DNA of 64,000 bases from Zhuqueibacter pondensis (GTDB lineage Bacteria > Zhuqueibacterota > Zhuqueibacteria > Zhuqueibacterales > Zhuqueibacteraceae). Below the pieces are notes generated by a model. It was not told the DNA's origin. It ran no database searches and was given only the letters and a program-made list of their open reading frames with translations. The position numbers and the translations under genes are program-made. Below are positions 45,201-54,092 of this stretch, one piece after another; positions within the stretch are counted from its first letter, which is position 1; every line of letters starts with the position of its first letter. The DNA is taken from positions 57,620 to 121,619 of the forward strand of contig JAPDQK010000011.1 in NCBI GenBank assembly GCA_034505955.1. The letters run 5' to 3'.

Positions 45201-46338
45201 AGCGTACACTTTTTTCCCGCAAACACCGAAACAGTGCGTCTGGGTCGATTACGATCAGGACGGCGATTTGGACATAGCTTTGGCTGGCGAGATTTACGAA
45301 AAAACGGTGAACGGTTATGAGCAAAAAAATTTTTCAATACCTCCCACTGTTAATGGCGCTTCAGCTTGGGGAGACTATGATAATGACGGGGATTTGGATC
45401 TGCTGCTGACCGGCGACCTGAATTCCACCTCGGTAACCAGAATTTATCGCAATGATCCCGGTCCGAATGGGCGAACCTTTGCCGATATCTCGGCGCCCTT
45501 TGCCGGTTTTAACCACAGTGCGGTTGCGTGGGGTGATTATGATAACGACGGTGATTTGGATATATTGATTGCCGGTTTCTCGAATGGCTCTCGAGCGACC
45601 AAGCTTTATAGGAATACCACCAGCACAACGAATAACCCTCCAGCCAAACCGACGAAACCAACGCCCTCTTCCGTGGTGTCAGGCAATAATGTGACGCTTA
45701 TGTGCAACCCTTCCAGCGACGACAAGACGGCAGCCAATGGACTGAGTTATAATATCATGATGGGCCAAGCTCAAGGTGGCATTGGAACCGTTTCGCCGAT
45801 GTCCTTGACCGGCAACGGTCGCCGGCTGATTCCGGCCACGGGAAATGTTGGCAGCAATACCAGTTGGACCATGATCGGATTGCCGACGGGAACTTATCAT
45901 TGGAAAGTACAAGCCATAGATCAAACTTTCAAGGGATCAACTTTTTCTGATGACGGAACTTTTACTATTGGCGGTGCCAAGACCGCTGATACGGATTCGG
46001 TTGTCGATGCCGATACCATTGTTGTAGCCCAACAGGGCATACCGCATGAATACGTGCTCTCACAAAACTATCCCAACCCATTCAATCCCAGCACACGCCT
46101 GAATTTGAATCTGCCGGAAAATGGCCGGGTGAAAGCAGTCGTTTACGATATGCAAGGACAGGAAGTCGTTCGTTTGCGTGATGCGGAGATGACAGCAGGC
46201 TACAAGTTTTTGGATTGGGATGGCAGAAACGCCGCCGGAGCTGTGGTCAGCAGCGGAACCTACTTGGTGAAGGTGATTTTTGAAGGCGCGTCCGGAGCAC
46301 GAAAAGAATCGACGAGCCGAATTCTGTTGCTAAAATAA
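42278..46338 (+). pseudogene. Large secreted T9SS protein (DNRLRE-like and FG-GAP/VCBS repeats), interrupted by a frameshift
   Basis: Two reading frames form one protein. The first runs from ATG 42278 (GGAAAGGG upstream, signal peptide MKKQNRLSFLVALIFAITGAAAAQ) to a TAG at 43075. The second resumes in the -1 frame at the run AAAAAA (43064-43069): EIQASAEK then continues as NVGGSFTATGWKPSS, and stays open to 46338. After rejoining: two lectin/laminin-G-like domains, a fibronectin III domain (PATSFTTLLSNLNSGTLYHYRITAEDDAGN), a DNRLRE/CBM96-like domain (RDSFLQFNVSD...ATLRLYGR), about seven VCBS/FG-GAP repeats (WGDFDKDGDLDILLTG, WGDYDNDGDLDLLLTG), Ig-like domain and T9SS sorting domain. It may be truly broken, a slippage site, or an assembly indel. 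Confidence 0.85.
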
Positions 46339-46452
46339 ATTTATCTCCGTTTTAAAATGGGGAATTCTTGAGCCTTGTGGAGGTTTTGCTTCGCCAACAT
46401 GATATTCAGGCAAATGGCTTCCAAGAAACTTAAATGCCGTTGAACGGGAGAT

Positions 46453-47000
46453 TTATTGTTCTTCGATGGGAACAACTTTATAACCTGGTTTCGCGGCTTT
46501 GCGTTGAAGTTTGGTCAGTTCCCGTTTTTTGTATTTTTGTTCGTAATAGTCGGCGCCGAGATCGAGGTATTCGACTTTGTCTCTCAACATCCGGTAGATC
46601 AGCCGTGCCAGCTTATGGGCCGTCGCTGTAATCGCTTTGGGAGCGCCCAGACGTGCGCGCATTGCGGTGGAAAAAGGCGCCCAACGCGCTATTGCTATGG
46701 TGGGGACTTTGTGCCGCCAAGCGCAAAGCGTGACACGCTCGGTTGGTGGTCTTGCGGGTGCGTTGCGAAAGAATTTTGCCGCCCGAGATTCGCAGCATGG
46801 AACAGGCGCACAATCAGGAAGAAAAATGCTTCTCCGTCGGCCATCGGCTCATGTCCACCCCGATCTCCGAGATGATAATTTGAACCAGAGGCGCGTCCAG
46901 CCCAGCGATCGCGCATAAATCCACCTTGGTGAGGCCATACAGATAAGCGCGCAGATTGTACTTGGGGTGATGCTTCGGCCGGGCAGGCTTGTCCGGGCTG
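46453..47000 (-). pseudogene. Decayed IS110-family transposase, 3' part
   Basis: Translating the minus strand across frames gives a recognisable IS110 C-terminal half: PKHHPKYNLRAYLYGLTKVD, CAIAGLDAPLVQIIISEIGV, DMSRWPTEKHFSS, then a TGA stop; in another frame SGGKILSQRTRKTTNRACHA; then, after a frameshift, RARLGAPKAITATAHKLARLIY to the natural end KVVPIEEQ. The catalytic N-terminal half is missing, and the copy breaks off where a fragment of the interspersed repeat (GAAGATTCCCACGGACGCAG) begins. It is dead. Confidence 0.82.
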
Positions 47001-47097
47001 GGAAGATTCCCACGGACGCAGTTTTTACAGAAAACATCCTTGGAAATTATTTATTCCACCAGTAAGTGCGGCATTACAAAAAATCTACAGCTTTTCC

Positions 47098-47126
47098 TTG
47101 CAAATCGGCATTTAGTTTTGTAGTAT
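47098..47126 (+). promoter_or_regulatory. Predicted promoter of the 47189/47433 gene pair
   Basis: TTGCAA (47098-47103), 17-base spacer, TAGTAT (47121-47126), followed by AAAATTC. It is about 60 bases upstream of the first ATG. Confidence 0.55.
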
Positions 47127-47188
47127 AAAATTCGGAGCTACTTGCAAAGAGTTTTGAAATCTCATTGAGTACAGCCATCAGAAAGACC

Positions 47189-47422
47189 ATGCTGAAAACC
47201 ATTAAGGTCCGGTGCAATGGCGCCGGCGAGCACATCAATGAAATCGACATTGATAAAATTTTAAGACCCGTCATCGTGATTCGGGGCACGACCCCGACAA
47301 AACCAAGGGAAATTCCGGAACGTACGGTCTTCAAATGCAAGTTCTGTACGGCGGGCCGGGTGGTTGTCACCAAAGAAATGGTGGAAGAGGCTTTGCAGCA
47401 TTCGCAGAACAATATTAGTTGA
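47189..47422 (+). CDS. Small hypothetical protein with a CxxC motif
   Basis: 77 residues. A TTG further upstream is also in frame, but ATG 47189 with AGAAAG upstream is preferred. Three cysteines are visible, two as CKFC in TVFKCKFCTAGRVVVTKEMVEEAL, one near the N-terminus (VRCNGAGEH), which could bind zinc. The C-terminal helix is amphipathic. It is not recognised. A predicted membrane protein starts 11 bases after its stop and is probably co-transcribed. Confidence 0.6.
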   Translation: MLKTIKVRCNGAGEHINEIDIDKILRPVIVIRGTTPTKPREIPERTVFKCKFCTAGRVVVTKEMVEEALQHSQNNIS

Positions 47423-47432
47423 AAGGAAAAAC

Positions 47433-47873
47433 TTGTCCGATTCATCCGAGAAAATTTATTCGAGTCCCCCTTCCGAGATCGATGACGACCTCTGGCTGGA
47501 AGAGGGTAAGCGCATGGTCATGGAGTCGCTTCCCGCAGTGCGCAGCGCGGCAAATGCCCTGATCACAGCACTGGGCGTGCTGCAAGGAATTTATCTGGTC
47601 ATTCTCGGCTTTGGCAAACCGTTACCGGTGTACCCATCCATCTTCGACAAGGTGTTGCTCATCATGCCGTTGCTGCTGTGGCTGGGCTCTTTCTATCTCT
47701 GCATCAGGGTGATAATGACTCGAAAGCTGGCAGTGTTTATCAGCTCGCCCACTGATATTCGTGCCAAGTCCGTGCAAATGCTCTTGCGGAAGCAGCGCCA
47801 ACTGCAGTTGGCTTTTTGGCTGATGACTGCCGGCCTGCTCCTGACCATTGGCACATTTTTTTTACGACTGTAA
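47433..47873 (+). CDS. Small predicted membrane protein
   Basis: 146 residues from a TTG at 47433 with AAAGGA seven bases upstream; the frame stays open further 5' but overlaps the previous gene. After an acidic, soluble start (SEIDDDLWLEEGKRMVMESLP), three hydrophobic segments follow (ANALITALGVLQGIYLVILGF; VLLIMPLLLWLGSFYLCIRVI; LAFWLMTAGLLLTIGTFFL). A polar loop (TRKLAVFISSPTDIRAKSVQMLLRKQRQ) separates the last two. The family is not recognised. Confidence 0.62.
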   Translation: MSDSSEKIYSSPPSEIDDDLWLEEGKRMVMESLPAVRSAANALITALGVLQGIYLVILGFGKPLPVYPSIFDKVLLIMPLLLWLGSFYLCIRVIMTRKLAVFISSPTDIRAKSVQMLLRKQRQLQLAFWLMTAGLLLTIGTFFLRL

Positions 47874-48310
47874 TACAACAAGGATGACCACAAGGCCGGG
47901 TCGTCTTGATTGCCCCATCGGCCCAGTTCCGACACCATTTATCATCCATCCGGCCAATTGACCATTCATCCTTCCCAAACGGCCATTCGTCGGAAAGAGG
48001 TTATCTTTTGAATTCATTTGCCGTATATTGCTGATGAAAGGCATGGCTGCAAACCATCGAATGGAAACGTTTCAGCCCGGCGGCCATTGCCGCTGCTTGG
48101 ATTGGAATATGAATTTCAATTGCGGAAAAAGCTGTTGACTTCCTCGAACGCCGGCTGCAAATTAATAGTCGCAGCGCTGTCGCCAGTGACCTGCTCCGGC
48201 AGCGTCATCGCCGTGCCCGGATTTCCCAGCGAAATTTTGTTTTGGTAAAGTCGAAGCAACACTTTTGAAGATCACGATTTATCTTTAGGTTACCAGGCTC
48301 ACCAAAACAC
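47874..48310. other. Intergenic region upstream of the two-component operon
   Basis: 437 bases. Short frames on both strands lack ribosome binding sites and family features. A TTGACT-like sequence near 48134 has no well-placed -10. The promoter of the histidine kinase operon is expected here but was not pinned down. Confidence 0.5.
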
Positions 48311-49435
48311 ATGGGTAGATTATACAAAAAGCAGGAATTCAAAACTTCATTTTCCAAGTACGGCGGCCCGGTTTTTGTGATTTGCCTGGGCCTGGGCGTG
48401 GTACTTTCAATTATCGATCTGTTCCCCAGCGTCGAGGTTGATTGGACGCACTGGCTGCGCCACTTGGGCATCCGCCTGATTTTCTCCGAAACCATTGGCT
48501 TCTCGAATCTGGTGCTTTGCCTGTTGCTGCCTGATCCGAATGCCATTTCCCAAAAAATCTGGCGCTATGCTTATCTTGCCGGCGAATTCACCGTGGGATC
48601 ACTCGCCGGAACGATCATCGCGCTCCATCTCAACCACTGGCTTTTGGGATTAACTTTCCGGTCACTGAGCCTGACAAAATTCATCCTGCTGGTTGTGTTT
48701 TTCTCACTGCTCTCGGCGTTTGGCATTTATACCTATTTTATGATAAAGGAAAAGTTGGAAAACACCGCCGTGGCTTTAAGAGAGAAACAACTCCAGACCG
48801 AAAGATTGGAAAAGCTGAAAGCGGCGGCAGAGCTTTCTGCGCTGCAAGCGACCATTCAGCCGCATTTTCTCTTTAATACGCTGAATTCGATTGCCGCGCT
48901 GATTCGTGAAGAACCAAAACTGGCTGAAGACACCACGGAAAAGCTCGCCGAGTTGTTTCGTTATGTGCTCAATGCCAATCGCCGCGAATGGATTCAGCTT
49001 GGCGAGGAGATCGAAATTGTCCGTAACTATCTCGAGATCGAAAAACTGCGACTGGGCGAGCGGTTGCGATATCATATTGACGTAGATGAAAATTTGCTTG
49101 CGTTGCCAGTGCCGGCGCTGCTCATTCAACCGCTGGTTGAAAATAGCATCAAGCACGGCATCGGAACGCTCGAAGAAGGTGGAGAGATTCTGATCTCGGC
49201 AAAATCGCATGCCGAGAAGTGCGCGCTGGTGGTGCAGGACAACGGTAGAGGTTATGTCACCTCTTCCGAAAGCAACGGCTTCGGCCTGAAAAACATTCGC
49301 GCACGTTTGGAAAATTTATATGGAAACGACGCCCGTGTCGTAATCACCGGCCAAGAAGGAAAAGGTACCTCGGTTGAGATTCTGCTGCCAATCGATTTCA
49401 GTCGCCAGCCGGAGGTGCAGCAGGGAAACATTTGA
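48311..49435 (+). CDS. LytS/YehU-type sensor histidine kinase
   Basis: 374 residues. About four membrane helices occupy residues ~18-145, with no extracellular sensor domain of note. A coiled coil (~146-180) precedes the His_kinase (PF06580) segment with phosphoacceptor H185 in TIQPHFLFNTLNS. The ATPase domain shows LLIQPLVENSIKHGIG (N box), VVQDNGRGY (G1) and GFGLKNIRARLENLYG, then GKGTSVEILLP. It is paired with the LytTR regulator 63 bases downstream. Confidence 0.93.
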   Translation: MGRLYKKQEFKTSFSKYGGPVFVICLGLGVVLSIIDLFPSVEVDWTHWLRHLGIRLIFSETIGFSNLVLCLLLPDPNAISQKIWRYAYLAGEFTVGSLAGTIIALHLNHWLLGLTFRSLSLTKFILLVVFFSLLSAFGIYTYFMIKEKLENTAVALREKQLQTERLEKLKAAAELSALQATIQPHFLFNTLNSIAALIREEPKLAEDTTEKLAELFRYVLNANRREWIQLGEEIEIVRNYLEIEKLRLGERLRYHIDVDENLLALPVPALLIQPLVENSIKHGIGTLEEGGEILISAKSHAEKCALVVQDNGRGYVTSSESNGFGLKNIRARLENLYGNDARVVITGQEGKGTSVEILLPIDFSRQPEVQQGNI

Positions 49436-49498
49436 GAAAATTGGCGCTCGTTGGGCATACCTCCGGCTGGAGTAATAATCTTTTGAGAATTCGAGTAA

Positions 49499-50281
49499 AT
49501 GGAAAAATTTTCCGCCATCCTTGTCGATGATGAGCCGCTGGCGCGACGGCGTCTGCGTCGCATGCTCGCGGCGTTTCCGGAAATCGACCTCATCGGTGAA
49601 ACCGGCAGCGGCCGCGAAGCCGTGCAAATGATCAACACCCTGAAACCGCGCGTGGTTTTTCTGGACATCCAAATGCCCGGCCTCTCCGGTTTCGAGGTGC
49701 TGCAACAGCTCACCTTGACAGGCGCAGCCTTCATGCCGGTGGTCATCTTCGTCACCGCCTATGATGAATATGCTTTGCAGGCTTTTGAGGAAAATACCAT
49801 CGATTATTTGCTGAAACCGGTGACCGAAGCGCGCCTCCGCAAGGCCATTGACAAATTGAAGGCGTTGACTTCTCCGACGGCTGCGGCTGCTGAGACACAA
49901 AATCTTGAAAGGTTGCTTGCGGCACTGCAGCAGCCGAAACCTAAGTATTTGGAGAGAATCTCTTCACGCATTGGTGAGCGCATCATCGTTTTCGATCTCG
50001 AGAACGTCAGTCATTTTCATGCCGAAGACAAATACACCTTTGTGATTTCGCTAGGAAAACGCTACATTGTCAACTTCACGCTTCAGGAGCTGGAACATTT
50101 GCTCGATCCGGATCGCTTCATGCGCATCCATCGTTCCACCATCGTGAATTTAGAGCATGTGGCCGAGTTGCAAACCGAAGTTGGCGGAAGATGTCACATT
50201 CGTTTGAAGGGCGAAAAGGATTTTACTCTTTCGGCCAGTCATTCCAATGCTGCCGAGCTTAAAAAAAGATTGGGGTTGTAG
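49499..50281 (+). CDS. LytTR-family response regulator
   Basis: 260 residues. Receiver domain at 1-125 with acidic pocket D10/D11, phosphoacceptor D56 in VVFLDIQMPG, T in FVTAYDEYALQAF and K in LLKPVTEARL. The LytTR DNA-binding domain lies at ~155-260 (RISSRIGERIIVFDLENVSHFHAEDKYTFV, DRFMRIHRSTIVNLEHVAEL). LytTR proteins bind pairs of short direct repeats. The ABC transporter genes start 73 bases downstream, so they are the obvious targets or operon partners. Confidence 0.94.
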   Translation: MEKFSAILVDDEPLARRRLRRMLAAFPEIDLIGETGSGREAVQMINTLKPRVVFLDIQMPGLSGFEVLQQLTLTGAAFMPVVIFVTAYDEYALQAFEENTIDYLLKPVTEARLRKAIDKLKALTSPTAAAAETQNLERLLAALQQPKPKYLERISSRIGERIIVFDLENVSHFHAEDKYTFVISLGKRYIVNFTLQELEHLLDPDRFMRIHRSTIVNLEHVAELQTEVGGRCHIRLKGEKDFTLSASHSNAAELKKRLGL

Positions 50282-50354
50282 ACGGAATGTTACGATTGCG
50301 GATTTTGCGACAAATGCTTTGTTAAAACTCTGAGAAACTAAAATCGGAGCAATT

Positions 50355-51047
50355 ATGTCTACCGTCGTTGAGTTTTGTGAGATTTATAAAACCTACCATC
50401 TCGGCAAGACCGAGGTGCCGGCGCTGCGCGGCATTTCCCTGGCAATTGCCTCCGGTGAATTTGTCGCCATTGCCGGGCCTTCCGGCTCCGGCAAAACCTC
50501 GGCACTCAATTTGATTGGCTGCATCGATAAACCCACTGCCGGACGAATTATTTTCGCCGGGCAGGACGTCACCGAAATTCCGTTGCCCGCGCTCGCCGCC
50601 ATCCGGCGTGAGAAACTTGGTTTTATCTTTCAGACTTTCAATCTCATTCCCGTGCTGAATGCGTACGAGAACGTGGAATATCCCCTGCTGCTGCGGCATT
50701 TTTCTGCCAGCGAGAGAAAACAGCGCGTGATGCAAGCGCTGGAACGCGTCGGCATCGCTGATCGCGCCAAGCATAAACCCAATGAGCTTTCCGGAGGGCA
50801 GCGGCAGCGGGTGGCGATTGCGCGCGCGTTGGTGGGCGATCCCGCCGTGGTGTTGGCCGATGAACCCACTGCCAATCTTGATTCCGTAACTGCCGGGGAA
50901 ATCATTGCCCTCATGCGGCGGTTAAATGAGGAACAGAACGTAACGTTTATCTTTTCAACACACGATACGCGCATTACGCAAGCCGCACGCCGGTTGATTC
51001 ACCTGCGCGATGGCCGGATTGCCGGCGAGGAGGTGGCCGATGCTTAA
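50355..51047 (+). CDS. LolD/MacB-type ABC transporter ATPase
   Basis: 230 residues, preceded by GGAG. Walker A IAGPSGSGKTSALNLIG, Q-loop FIFQTFNLIPVLNAYENVEYPLLL, signature LSGGQRQRVAIARALVGDP, Walker B VVLADEPTANLDS, H-loop STHD. Length and motifs fit the MacB/LolD group, whose permeases are of FtsX type, as is the next gene. The stop overlaps the permease start by eight bases. Confidence 0.94.
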   Translation: MSTVVEFCEIYKTYHLGKTEVPALRGISLAIASGEFVAIAGPSGSGKTSALNLIGCIDKPTAGRIIFAGQDVTEIPLPALAAIRREKLGFIFQTFNLIPVLNAYENVEYPLLLRHFSASERKQRVMQALERVGIADRAKHKPNELSGGQRQRVAIARALVGDPAVVLADEPTANLDSVTAGEIIALMRRLNEEQNVTFIFSTHDTRITQAARRLIHLRDGRIAGEEVADA

Positions 51048-52266
51048 ATTCATCAAGTTGGCCGCTCGCAACGTTTTTCGTAACAAGCGCCGCACGCTCA
51101 TCTCCCTGTTGGTGATGATTTTTGGCGCCTGCGCATTGGTGCTGGCCGGCGGGTACATGCTCTTTTCCTTCTGGGGATTGCGCGAGCGCACCATCCACCT
51201 CGAGACCGGCCATTTGCAAATTTACCACAAAGATTATTTCCATCGCGAAGAAGACAAGAGTCTCGAGCTTGGCCTCGACAGCCTGCAAACGATTCGCGCC
51301 ATCGCCGCGGCCAATAGAGAAGTCAATCTGATCACCCCGCGGATCGATTTCAGCGGGTTGATTTCCAACGGTGACAAATCCGTGGTTTTCCTCGGGCAAG
51401 GTCTCGACCCGGAGCGCGAGGCGCAGATGATCGATGATTTCGGCAGGCCGGAGAGCATCATGACGTTGAGTAATGGCACCGAAGATGAAGTCGTGCTCGG
51501 CGCCGGCCTCGCCAAAAGCCTGAATGTGAAAACCGGCGATTATTTAACATTGATGAGCACAACGGCGGATGGCGCGCTCAATGCGCTGGATATTTTAGTC
51601 AAAGGCACATTCTCCACCGGAATCAGCGACATTGACAAACGCTTTCTCAAAGTGCGCAACGAAACCGCGCAGCGACTGATGAATACCGCTCGCGTCCGCG
51701 CGCTCGTGCTCCTGCTCAACCGCACGGAAATGACCGAGCCAGTACGGCAGGATTTGCAGGCGCAATATGACCAGGCCGGCTTGCCAGTGGTGGTAAAAAC
51801 GTGGCTGGAAATGGCGCCGTATTATCGCAGCGTGGTGGGCATCTATAACGCCATCTTCGGATTTTTGGTCTTGGTGATTTTTGTGATCGTACTCGCCAGC
51901 ACCGCCAATACCATCATCATGAGTATTTCCGAGCGGGTGCAGGAAATCGGCACGCTGATGGCGATCGGCACCTCGCGCAGCAAGCTGGTGCAATTGTTTT
52001 TATATGAAGGCTTGGTGCTCGGCTTGCTCGGCGCTGTCATCGGGCTGCTCGTCGCCAGCGGTTTGAGCTGGTGGATCAATCACGCCAACATCATGATGCC
52101 GCCGCCACCGGGATGGGAAGAGGGCTATCGCCTGCAGATCCGCATCGAAGCGTGGCTCGTGGTGGCCATCTTCATGCTGATCCTGACCACTGCAGTGATT
52201 TCAACTTTGTTGCCGGCGATTCGCGCCACCAGAATGAAAATTGTCGATGCGCTCGGGCATGTTTGA
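51040..52266 (+). CDS. FtsX/MacB-type ABC transporter permease
   Basis: 408 residues from ATG 51040, inside the 3' end of the ATPase gene with GGAGG upstream. One N-terminal membrane helix (LISLLVMIFGACALVLAGGYMLF), a ~230-residue periplasmic MacB-type domain (DFSGLISNGDKSVVFLGQGLDPERE, GAGLAKSLNVKTGDYLTLMST), then three C-terminal helices (AIFGFLVLVIFVIVLASTANTIIMS; EGLVLGLLGAVIGLLVASGLSW; LVVAIFMLILTTAVISTLLPAIRAT) with the ERVQEIGTLMAIGTSRSKLVQLFLYEG coupling motif. With the LolA-like gene downstream it resembles a lipoprotein or lipid release system. Confidence 0.93.
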   Translation: MLKFIKLAARNVFRNKRRTLISLLVMIFGACALVLAGGYMLFSFWGLRERTIHLETGHLQIYHKDYFHREEDKSLELGLDSLQTIRAIAAANREVNLITPRIDFSGLISNGDKSVVFLGQGLDPEREAQMIDDFGRPESIMTLSNGTEDEVVLGAGLAKSLNVKTGDYLTLMSTTADGALNALDILVKGTFSTGISDIDKRFLKVRNETAQRLMNTARVRALVLLLNRTEMTEPVRQDLQAQYDQAGLPVVVKTWLEMAPYYRSVVGIYNAIFGFLVLVIFVIVLASTANTIIMSISERVQEIGTLMAIGTSRSKLVQLFLYEGLVLGLLGAVIGLLVASGLSWWINHANIMMPPPPGWEEGYRLQIRIEAWLVVAIFMLILTTAVISTLLPAIRATRMKIVDALGHV

Positions 52267-52361
52267 TCGCATATCGCCCCAGCCTGAAGGCGTGGGGCTA
52301 TGAGGTGAAATGCTGCTAAAGCAACATCCATTTCATTTGAAGAGAAACACGAAAGATTTCC

Positions 52362-53090
52362 ATGAAACTCATTTACCTGCCGTTTGCTTTTTGCTTTTTG
52401 CCTTTTGCCGTCGCGGCCCAGACGGCGCAGGAGATCGTCGAGAAATCCGACGCGGCCCGTAATCTCACCCAGCCCTTCAAAATGGCGGTGCGCCTCACCA
52501 GCTTCGAGAACGAAAAGCAAAAAGACCAAGCTGATTTCGAGGTGCTCGTTTCCGGTAGAGACAAGGCCTTGGTGAAATTTGTCAGCGGTCGCGACAAGGG
52601 CAATTACCTCTTGATGGTCGGCGAGGATATGTGGATTTACATTCCCAACACCCGCAAGCCAATTCGCATCACGCCGATCCAGCGCCTGATGGGCGAAGCC
52701 AGCAACGGCGATGTGGCACGCACGAACTATTCGCAAGATTACGATGCTACTTTGCTCGGTGAGGACGCGCTGAATGGTTCGGCGTGCTGGAAGCTGGAAT
52801 TGCAGGCAAAATCCAAAGGCGCGACTTATCACCGCATCGAGTTTTGGGTCGAGAAGGGAACCTATTTGCCCAAGCGGGCTGATTTTTATCTTATCTCCGG
52901 TAAATTTTACAAGACTGCACTGTTCGAGAAATTTGAAAAGAATGCATTCGCCGATCGTTTTCTCACCCGCACCGTGCTGCTCGATCAATTGCGGCCGGGC
53001 CGGAAAACCGTCATGGAATATTTCGAGGTGCGGCCGGAGAAAATTCCGGACAAATATTTCAACAAGAATTATTTGCCGAGCTTGCGGTAA
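52362..53090 (+). CDS. LolA-like outer-membrane lipoprotein-sorting protein
   Basis: 242 residues with a signal peptide MKLIYLPFAFCFLPFAVAA-Q. Family features: AQEIVEKSDAARN, FEVLVSGRDKALVKFVSGRDKGNYLLMVGEDMWIYIPNTRKPIRITPIQRLMGEASNGDVA, LEGxALNG-type core and FWVEKGTYLPKRADFYL. This is the LolA-fold group often encoded next to MacB-type transporters and a barrel protein. It would carry a hydrophobic cargo across the periplasm. In this genome the barrel gene is separated from it by an inserted gene pair. Confidence 0.9.
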   Translation: MKLIYLPFAFCFLPFAVAAQTAQEIVEKSDAARNLTQPFKMAVRLTSFENEKQKDQADFEVLVSGRDKALVKFVSGRDKGNYLLMVGEDMWIYIPNTRKPIRITPIQRLMGEASNGDVARTNYSQDYDATLLGEDALNGSACWKLELQAKSKGATYHRIEFWVEKGTYLPKRADFYLISGKFYKTALFEKFEKNAFADRFLTRTVLLDQLRPGRKTVMEYFEVRPEKIPDKYFNKNYLPSLR

Positions 53091-53138
53091 GCCTTCCACT
53101 CAATCGGTTGACTCGGAATTTCCATTTTCAACATAAAC

Positions 53139-53168
53139 TTGACTTTTTGGAAAAAGATTGTGTATCTT
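53139..53168 (+). promoter_or_regulatory. Predicted promoter of the RHH-like/HNH pair
   Basis: TTGACT (53139-53144), 18-base spacer, TATCTT (53163-53168), 44 bases before the ATG at 53212. It lies after the LolA-like stop, so the inserted pair would be transcribed on its own. The -35 context CTTGACTTT recurs at 60450 and 62479. Confidence 0.6.
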
Positions 53169-53211
53169 GTAATGTAATTTTACCATCCTTCATCCAAACT
53201 ACTATCAGCAA

Positions 53212-53646
53212 ATGCAACAGACTTCAACGGGACAAACAGTATCTTTACATTTGCCCGATCTCCTTTACCAGCGGGTCCAACGCATGGCACAGACTTTACG
53301 CCGGTCTGTGGAAGACGTATTGCTGGACGCCGTGGCCACAGCTTTGCCGCCGCTATCCGGGTTACCGTCAGAACTGGGTGAGAATCTGTCGGGACTGGCT
53401 TTCCTGGACGATGAAGCCCTATGGCAGATCGCTCGTAGCACACTGTCCACAGAACATTACCTCCAGATGGATGAGTTGTTAGCGAAGAAAGGACAGGGGC
53501 AACTGACAGTCACCGAACAGAAGACCCTCGACCGACTGTTGCTGGAGTATCAATCATTCGTTCTTCAACGTGGTCAAGCAGCCGTGCTTTTGCAACGCCG
53601 GGGCTACGATATGTCTGACCCCGCAGTGCTTAATTCTCTGCCATGA
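53212..53646 (+). CDS. Predicted ribbon-helix-helix-like partner of an HNH endonuclease
   Basis: 144 residues. The N-terminus (TVSLHLPDLLYQRVQRMAQTLRRSVEDVLLDAV) has the strand-helix-helix look of RHH DNA-binding proteins. The rest is helical (DDEALWQIARSTLSTEHYLQMDELLAKKGQGQLTVTEQKTLDRLL), without enzymatic motifs. Its stop overlaps the HNH gene start by four bases. Such two-gene units, a helical protein plus a small HNH nuclease, are widespread in cyanobacteria and Chloroflexi and behave like mobile or toxin-antitoxin-like cassettes; that role is inferred, not shown. Confidence 0.72.
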   Translation: MQQTSTGQTVSLHLPDLLYQRVQRMAQTLRRSVEDVLLDAVATALPPLSGLPSELGENLSGLAFLDDEALWQIARSTLSTEHYLQMDELLAKKGQGQLTVTEQKTLDRLLLEYQSFVLQRGQAAVLLQRRGYDMSDPAVLNSLP

Positions 53647-54071
53647 GCCGAGCCCACATCCCAGAAGCCATGCGGCGGCGTATCGCAGAGGCGGCTCGTT
53701 ACCGTTGCGGCTATTGCCACACCCTCCAAGCAATTGTCGGCTATCCGTTACACATCGAGCATATCATCCCTGAAGCTGCTGGCGGGCCTTCCACTGAAGA
53801 CAACCTTTGGTTGTCTTGTTCCGTATGCAACAACTACAAAGGCGTACAAATTCGCGCCACCGATCCGATCACGCAGGAAGAGGTACCACTTTTTAATCCA
53901 CGCACCCAAGTGTGGTCTGATCATTTTACCTGGAGTGAAGATGGAATTCAGATCATCGGTTTGACTCCGATCGGCCGCGCAACCGTACTGGCCCTCCAGT
54001 TGAATACACCCTTTCGAATCCATGCCCGGCAGCGTTGGGCGAGCGTGGGTTGGCATCCGCCACGCGACTGA
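53643..54071 (+). CDS. HNH endonuclease
   Basis: 142 residues. The zinc-supported HNH motif is complete: C22-G-Y-C25, HIEHIIPEAAGG with E39-H40, N54 in STEDNLWLSC, C59 and C62 in SCSVCNNYKG. A tail (~90-142) of WSEDGIQIIGLTPIGRATVLALQLN type is usual in this subfamily. Stand-alone HNH proteins of this size nick or cut DNA. The gene is coupled to the upstream helical protein and sits inside an otherwise conserved transporter operon, pointing to insertion. Confidence 0.9.
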   Translation: MSRAHIPEAMRRRIAEAARYRCGYCHTLQAIVGYPLHIEHIIPEAAGGPSTEDNLWLSCSVCNNYKGVQIRATDPITQEEVPLFNPRTQVWSDHFTWSEDGIQIIGLTPIGRATVLALQLNTPFRIHARQRWASVGWHPPRD

Positions 54072-54092
54072 ACGAGGCTTGTCTGAAAGCTG

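Noticed and set aside
48018..48248. 76-codon frame upstream of the histidine kinase
   Set aside because: No ribosome binding site or recognisable feature; treated as leader or intergenic DNA.
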